The position numbers and the translations under genes are program-made. The notes under the pieces are model-generated. The model saw nothing but the letters and a program-made list of their open reading frames with translations, had not been told where the DNA came from and did no database searches. A DNA stretch of 54,953 nt from Bacteroidales bacterium (lineage in GTDB: Bacteria > Bacteroidota > Bacteroidia > Bacteroidales > P3): the NCBI GenBank assembly GCA_017618625.1, contig JAFZTV010000094.1, positions 1 to 54,953 on the forward strand. Reading direction: 5' to 3'. Below are positions 51,720-54,953 of this stretch, one piece after another. Within the stretch, counting starts at the first letter, position 1, and the number at the start of each line of letters is the position of its first letter.

Positions 51720-51727
51720 CAAAAGTA
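51720..51727 (-). promoter_or_regulatory. -7 box (TACTTTTG) for the acyltransferase gene
   Basis: TACTTTTG on the minus strand, 20 bases before the ATG. It lies downstream of the strong terminator at 51765-51800, so this gene has its own transcript. Confidence 0.55.
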
Positions 51728-51764
51728 CACAAATTCTAGCAATCCGCCAGACTTACGGATGCTA

Positions 51765-51800
51765 CAAAAAAACAGGGCGACGCATTTGCGTCGCCCTGTT
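51765..51800 (-). terminator. Strong terminator after the small lipoprotein gene
   Basis: AACAGGGCGACGC (51800-51788 on the minus strand) pairs with GCGTCGCCCTGTT (51783-51771) with a 4-base loop, followed by a T-run ending at 51766. 13-bp perfect stem. Confidence 0.9.
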
Positions 51801-51819
51801 CTCCTTTAGTTGCGATAGC

Positions 51820-52023
51820 TTATTCGGCAACAGCAGCCTCAGCGGTCTCGGCAACCTCTTCAGCGGTAGCCTCAACGGCGTCCTCAGCAACAGCCTCTTC
51901 TTCAACTACAACCTCTTCAACGGCAGCCTCTTCAACAGGAGCCTCTTCGGTTTTAGCGTTGTTGTTGCAAGCGGCGAAAGCGAACATGCCGGCAACGGCC
52001 ATCAGGAACATAACTTTTTTCAT
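51820..52023 (-). CDS. Small acidic lipoprotein, Glu/Ala/Val-rich
   Basis: 67 residues. Signal peptide with lipobox FAFAAC, then NNN and a tail made almost only of Glu, Ala and Val in EEA/EEV repeats. It resembles many short Bacteroidota lipoproteins of unknown role; a flexible, highly negative tail on the membrane surface is predicted. It has its own -7 box (52099-52106) and a strong terminator (51765-51800), so it is probably highly and independently expressed. A 14-base palindrome CTTTAAATTTAAAG sits four bases before the ATG. Confidence 0.8.
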   Translation of the reverse strand: MKKVMFLMAVAGMFAFAACNNNAKTEEAPVEEAAVEEVVVEEEAVAEDAVEATAEEVAETAEAAVAE

Positions 52024-52098
52024 TGTCTTTAAATTTAAAGGTTAAACGATTCGATTTTAATTTGGTTTAGCGCTCACGCGTTCAACCGTTTCGATTTG

Positions 52099-52106
52099 CA
52101 AAAGTA
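52099..52106 (-). promoter_or_regulatory. -7 box (TACTTTTG) for the small lipoprotein gene
   Basis: TACTTTTG on the minus strand, 75 bases before the ATG. No clear -33 box. Confidence 0.5.
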
Positions 52107-52214
52107 CACCCTTTTGTAATGCCGTATGAAATATAAAATGTGAAAAAATCTTAATATTTCTACAACAACTTATTTTACAAGAGGTTACAACTCGCAATAT
52201 CCGCTCGCAATTTC

Positions 52215-52805
52215 TTACGGAAGCGGCACCAAACCGTTGAATCCCATGAATGCCATAGCCAAAATGCCGGCCGAAACCAACGCGATAGGCACTCCTTTCA
52301 TGCCTTTCGGGGTGCCGGTCAGTTCCAGCTGCTCACGTATGCCGGCGAAGATGACCAATGCCAGGGTGAATCCCACGGCGATGCTGGCCGAGTAAATCAT
52401 GCTCTGGGCCAACGTCATGTGCTTGGCAACCACGATAAGGGCCACGCCCAGCACGGCGCAGTTCGTCGTGATAAGCGGCAGGAACACTCCAAGCGCCTGA
52501 TACAGCGCAGGGGCAATCTTCTTGAGTATAATCTCAACCATCTGCACCAGCGCCGCGATGACAAGGATATAGACAATCGTCTGGAGATATTCCAACCCAA
52601 AAGCGACAAGCACGTACTGGTTCAGAATCCAGGTCACCAAGGTGGCGAGAAGCATGACGAACAGCACAGCGCCGCCCATACCGATGGAACTCTTCACGTC
52701 TTTCGACACTCCGAGGAACGGGCAAATGCCGAGAAACTGCGAAAGCACCACATTGTTCACAAAGATTGCACCTATTATAAGTGCGAAAATGCTAATTCCT
52801 GACAT
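52215..52805 (-). CDS. rnfA: Rnf electron-transport complex subunit RnfA/RsxA
   Basis: 196-residue membrane protein with six hydrophobic segments. FVNNVVLSQFLGICPFLGVS near the start and the LITTNCAVLGVAL segment, each with a conserved cysteine in a membrane half-helix, are the RnfA/NqrE signature. It is part of the ferredoxin:NAD oxidoreductase that pumps Na+ or H+. The other rnf genes (BCDGE), normally just upstream, are absent; instead the gene follows the oxaloacetate decarboxylase alpha-like gene at 42 bases. A homologous RsxA-only annotation is less likely than relocation of the subunit. Confidence 0.92.
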   Translation of the reverse strand: MSGISIFALIIGAIFVNNVVLSQFLGICPFLGVSKDVKSSIGMGGAVLFVMLLATLVTWILNQYVLVAFGLEYLQTIVYILVIAALVQMVEIILKKIAPALYQALGVFLPLITTNCAVLGVALIVVAKHMTLAQSMIYSASIAVGFTLALVIFAGIREQLELTGTPKGMKGVPIALVSAGILAMAFMGFNGLVPLP

Positions 52806-52847
52806 TATTTTAAAATTTTAGTTTTTAATTTCAATTTAACCCACTGA

Positions 52848-54623
52848 CTACTCAATCCACCCCAATATATCGCCCTTCTTCACCATCTGGCCCTGTTTGA
52901 CGCAGGTGCCCACGATGCTGCCTGCCTTCGTGGCGGCCACGGTCATGACGCCGTACGACGCCTCGATGAAGCAGATGACCGCTCCTTCGGCATATTTCGT
53001 CCCCGGTGTCGGCGGCACGGAGGTGTCCTTGAAGTCCATCTCCCACAGCAGACGGCCGGTAGCCGAAGCCACGATAGGTATTGCGTTGGGTTTGTTGATG
53101 TCTATGTAGTTGAATGCACGCTCCGAAGCCTGTGTGGGCGCCAGCATCACCGGTGCGTTCTTGGCGGCGCGCAGTTTCTCCACCTCCTTTATGAAACGCT
53201 CCTTGGCTATGCCGCTCTTGTAGTCGCGGTACTGGCGGTCGTGCATAGCCAGCTCGAACAGCTCCTCGTCGTCTTCGCCGCGCTCCCAGCCGTTTTCCTC
53301 CATCTCTTTGATGTATTCGGGCAGTGCGTCTGGATAGAACTCCTGCGGGTTGCCGTCGTAGAACTCCTGGCCGCTCTGTTTGGCCAGCTCTATGATTTCA
53401 GGAGCCAGCGGGCCGGGCAGCTTACCAGCGCGGCCGAGAATCATGCTCCACGAGTCTTTGTCAATCTGGCTGAAACGCGGCTTGCCCTGCGCCAATGCCA
53501 AGAGGTTCATCACAGCGATGTTCTTGGTATATTGGCTGAACGGCGTCACCAGCGGAGGATATCCCAGCATGGGCCAAATGCGCTCCACTTCCTGGAACAG
53601 CTGCACCGTCAGCTCCTCGAAGCTCACCTCGGGCTTGCCCGACTTCTTGAGAGCCATGTTTATGGCGCCGTGAACGCCTTTCAGGTCACTCATCATCGAA
53701 CCCATCATGCCGCCGGGCAGTCCGCAGCCCACCAGCAGCGAGGTGCTGATGCGGTTGCCGGGGTTGATATACAGGCCGAGGAAGTCATCAACGAACTCCT
53801 GCGTCAGCTTACGGGCCTCCATATACGCCTCCATGTTGATGTCCTTCACAAGGAATCCCGCGTCCTTCAGCATCGCCTGCACCGAGATAACGTCCGGATG
53901 CACCATACCCCACGACAGCGGCTCCATGGCGCAGTCAATCACGTCGGCGCCGGCCTTGGCCACTTCGAGGGTCGAGGCCATCGAAAGGCCGGGACCAGTA
54001 TGTCCGTGGTACTGAACCACGATATGCGGATATTTCTTCTTTATTTCGCTCACAAGGCGGCCCAGCGTTGCCGGACGGCCCACGCCGGCCATGTCTTTCA
54101 GCGCAATCTCGTCGGCGCCGAACTCTACCACCTTGTCCACTATGCCCATATAGTACTCCACCGTGTGCACCGGCGAGTGCGTGATGCTCAACGCCGCCTG
54201 CGATATCATCCCGGCCTCCTTGGCATATTTCACCGAGAGCTCGAGGTTGCGGTAGTCGTTCAAACCACAGAACGAGCGCATGATATCCACACCCTGCGCC
54301 TTCTTCACCTTGCACATCAGCTGGCGCACATCCTTCGGCACGCCGTACATCCTCAATCCGTTCAGTGCCCTCTCCAGCATGTGCGTCTGTATGCCGGCCT
54401 TGTTGAACTCTTTCGTCCAGGCGCGCACCGCCTTGTTCGGGTTCTCGCCATACATCAGGTTCACCTGCTCGAAGGCGCCGCCGTTGGTCTCAATGCGGTC
54501 GAAACAACCCATCTGTACAATCACGGGCGCTATCCTAACCAACTGATCCACACGGGGCTGGTATTTACCCGACGACTGCCACATATCTCTGTAAACAAGA
54601 CTGAACTTTACTTCACGTGCCAT
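52848..54623 (-). CDS. Oxaloacetate decarboxylase alpha / pyruvate carboxylase subunit B-like protein
   Basis: 591 residues. The carboxyltransferase TIM barrel begins at FSLVYRDMWQSSGKY and has FDRIETNGGAFEQ, DEIALKDMAGVGRP with the lysine that becomes carbamylated in the family, and YHGHTGPG metal-site histidines. The middle conserved region (about 290-480) is complete. The C-terminal 60 residues look like a biotinyl/lipoyl domain (FIEASYGVM, then VKQGQMVKKGDILGWIE), but the MKM biotin-attachment lysine is missing. It probably carries out decarboxylation or transcarboxylation together with other subunits. A perfect promoter precedes it (54659-54689) and rnfA follows. Confidence 0.88.
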   Translation of the reverse strand: MAREVKFSLVYRDMWQSSGKYQPRVDQLVRIAPVIVQMGCFDRIETNGGAFEQVNLMYGENPNKAVRAWTKEFNKAGIQTHMLERALNGLRMYGVPKDVRQLMCKVKKAQGVDIMRSFCGLNDYRNLELSVKYAKEAGMISQAALSITHSPVHTVEYYMGIVDKVVEFGADEIALKDMAGVGRPATLGRLVSEIKKKYPHIVVQYHGHTGPGLSMASTLEVAKAGADVIDCAMEPLSWGMVHPDVISVQAMLKDAGFLVKDINMEAYMEARKLTQEFVDDFLGLYINPGNRISTSLLVGCGLPGGMMGSMMSDLKGVHGAINMALKKSGKPEVSFEELTVQLFQEVERIWPMLGYPPLVTPFSQYTKNIAVMNLLALAQGKPRFSQIDKDSWSMILGRAGKLPGPLAPEIIELAKQSGQEFYDGNPQEFYPDALPEYIKEMEENGWERGEDDEELFELAMHDRQYRDYKSGIAKERFIKEVEKLRAAKNAPVMLAPTQASERAFNYIDINKPNAIPIVASATGRLLWEMDFKDTSVPPTPGTKYAEGAVICFIEASYGVMTVAATKAGSIVGTCVKQGQMVKKGDILGWIE

Positions 54624-54658
54624 AGACTAATTAGATTTTTTATTAATTAAACAAAGTG

Positions 54659-54689
54659 CAAAGATACGAAAAGATTTCAAACCAGCAAA
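54659..54689 (-). promoter_or_regulatory. Full promoter TTTG-N19-TATCTTTG for the oxaloacetate decarboxylase gene
   Basis: On the minus strand TTTG (54689-54686), 19-base spacer, TATCTTTG (54666-54659). An exact match to the Bacteroidota consensus, 36 bases before the ATG. Confidence 0.8.
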
Positions 54690-54701
54690 AGAAATCTAAA
54701 G

Positions 54702-54953
54702 AAACCCCAAAAACACCCCCCCCCCCACAACCCAAACCACAAAACCCAAACCCAAACCCACACCCACACCCAAACCCAAACCCCGCCTACAATTCTCAGC
54801 ACTCACCCCACCTATCACCTCCCATAATTCCCATAATTCCCATACCCACCACCACCCCCATAGTTTTTCTAATCCCTCTATCGCATCTAGTCCTTCTAGT
54901 AAATCTAATTCCTCTAGTTCCCCGAACCCGAACCCCCCCCCACCCCCCCCACC
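54702..54953. repeat. C-rich low-complexity DNA with CCCAAA units
   Basis: A run of eleven C (54716-54726), then CCCAAA/CCCACA units to about 54785, then CCCATAATT, CTAGTCCTT and similar words, and C runs of nine and eight at 54933-54950. On the minus strand it gives many GGG runs that could form G-quadruplexes upstream of the promoter at 54659-54689. I see no gene here. Confidence 0.8.

Noticed and set aside
53241..54650. 469-codon plus-strand reading frame
   Set aside because: Antisense to the oxaloacetate decarboxylase-like gene; His/Arg-rich shadow sequence with no motif.
54731..54785. Telomere or linear replicon end
   Set aside because: CCCAAA units are short and mixed with other words, and nothing else suggests a linear chromosome; low-complexity DNA is the simpler reading.

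Overview
The window looks like a chromosomal segment of a Bacteroidales bacterium (phylum Bacteroidota) of moderate GC. Lineage markers are a MurF-alanine racemase fusion, a type IX secretion (T9SS) type C-terminal domain, an OstA-like protein, DUF2851, many secreted proteins whose signal peptides end in AQ, and TAnnTTTG promoter boxes without clear Shine-Dalgarno sequences. Genus cannot be fixed by eye. I see no phage, insertion sequence, CRISPR array or rRNA; there is one tRNA-Arg(ACG).

Layout. (1) 1-2445: a BspA-like leucine-rich-repeat surface protein, cut by the window edge and frameshifted at a run of nine G. (2) 2736-9225: eight same-strand genes that look like a compact polyene or unusual fatty-acid pathway: membrane acyltransferase, ketosynthase, ACP, ApeP-like hot-dog protein, thioesterase, FabZ/ApeI-like dehydratase, CrtI-like FAD oxidoreductase and FabG. 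A LytS-type histidine kinase follows. There is no enoyl reductase, so the product should keep its double bonds. (3) 10487-13559, minus: class III ribonucleotide reductase nrdD-nrdG behind a cobalamin riboswitch. (4) 13702-22191, minus: yitT, a TSCPD protein, yggS, folC, and an outer-membrane barrel/TPR pair. (5) 22296-27998, minus: a thioredoxin-fold lipid/envelope protein lacking its cysteines, an NlpC/P60 hydrolase, tRNA-Arg, and a GT2-ECF sigma-porin-GNAT cluster. (6) 28203-36985: tgt, two repeat-rich surface/lipoproteins, alaS, a GroES-like protein, a LysM lytic transglycosylase, a DivIC-like protein and a TPR protein. (7) 36986-41795: an 827-base AT-rich gap, dnaA, a flavin reductase, a 2-hydroxyacid dehydrogenase and a YD-repeat-like secreted protein. 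(8) 41876-49278, minus: murF-alr, DUF2851, dnaJ, grpE and an OstA-like protein. (9) 49330-54623: a secreted nuclease, DUF2461, an acyltransferase, a tiny acidic lipoprotein, a lone rnfA and an oxaloacetate decarboxylase alpha-like protein. The window ends in C-rich low-complexity DNA.

The points most worth a second look are the compact polyene-like cluster, the B12 riboswitch on an anaerobic ribonucleotide reductase, the G9 frameshift, and families of short word-like spacer repeats. One family (TGACCACT/AGTGGTCA) supplies the stop codons of at least seven genes. Another (CAAACATTCAA, CATATCAAC, AATTCAAAATTC) sits directly before start codons and in one case is translated inside alaS. All calls are made from reading the sequence; no homology search was run.
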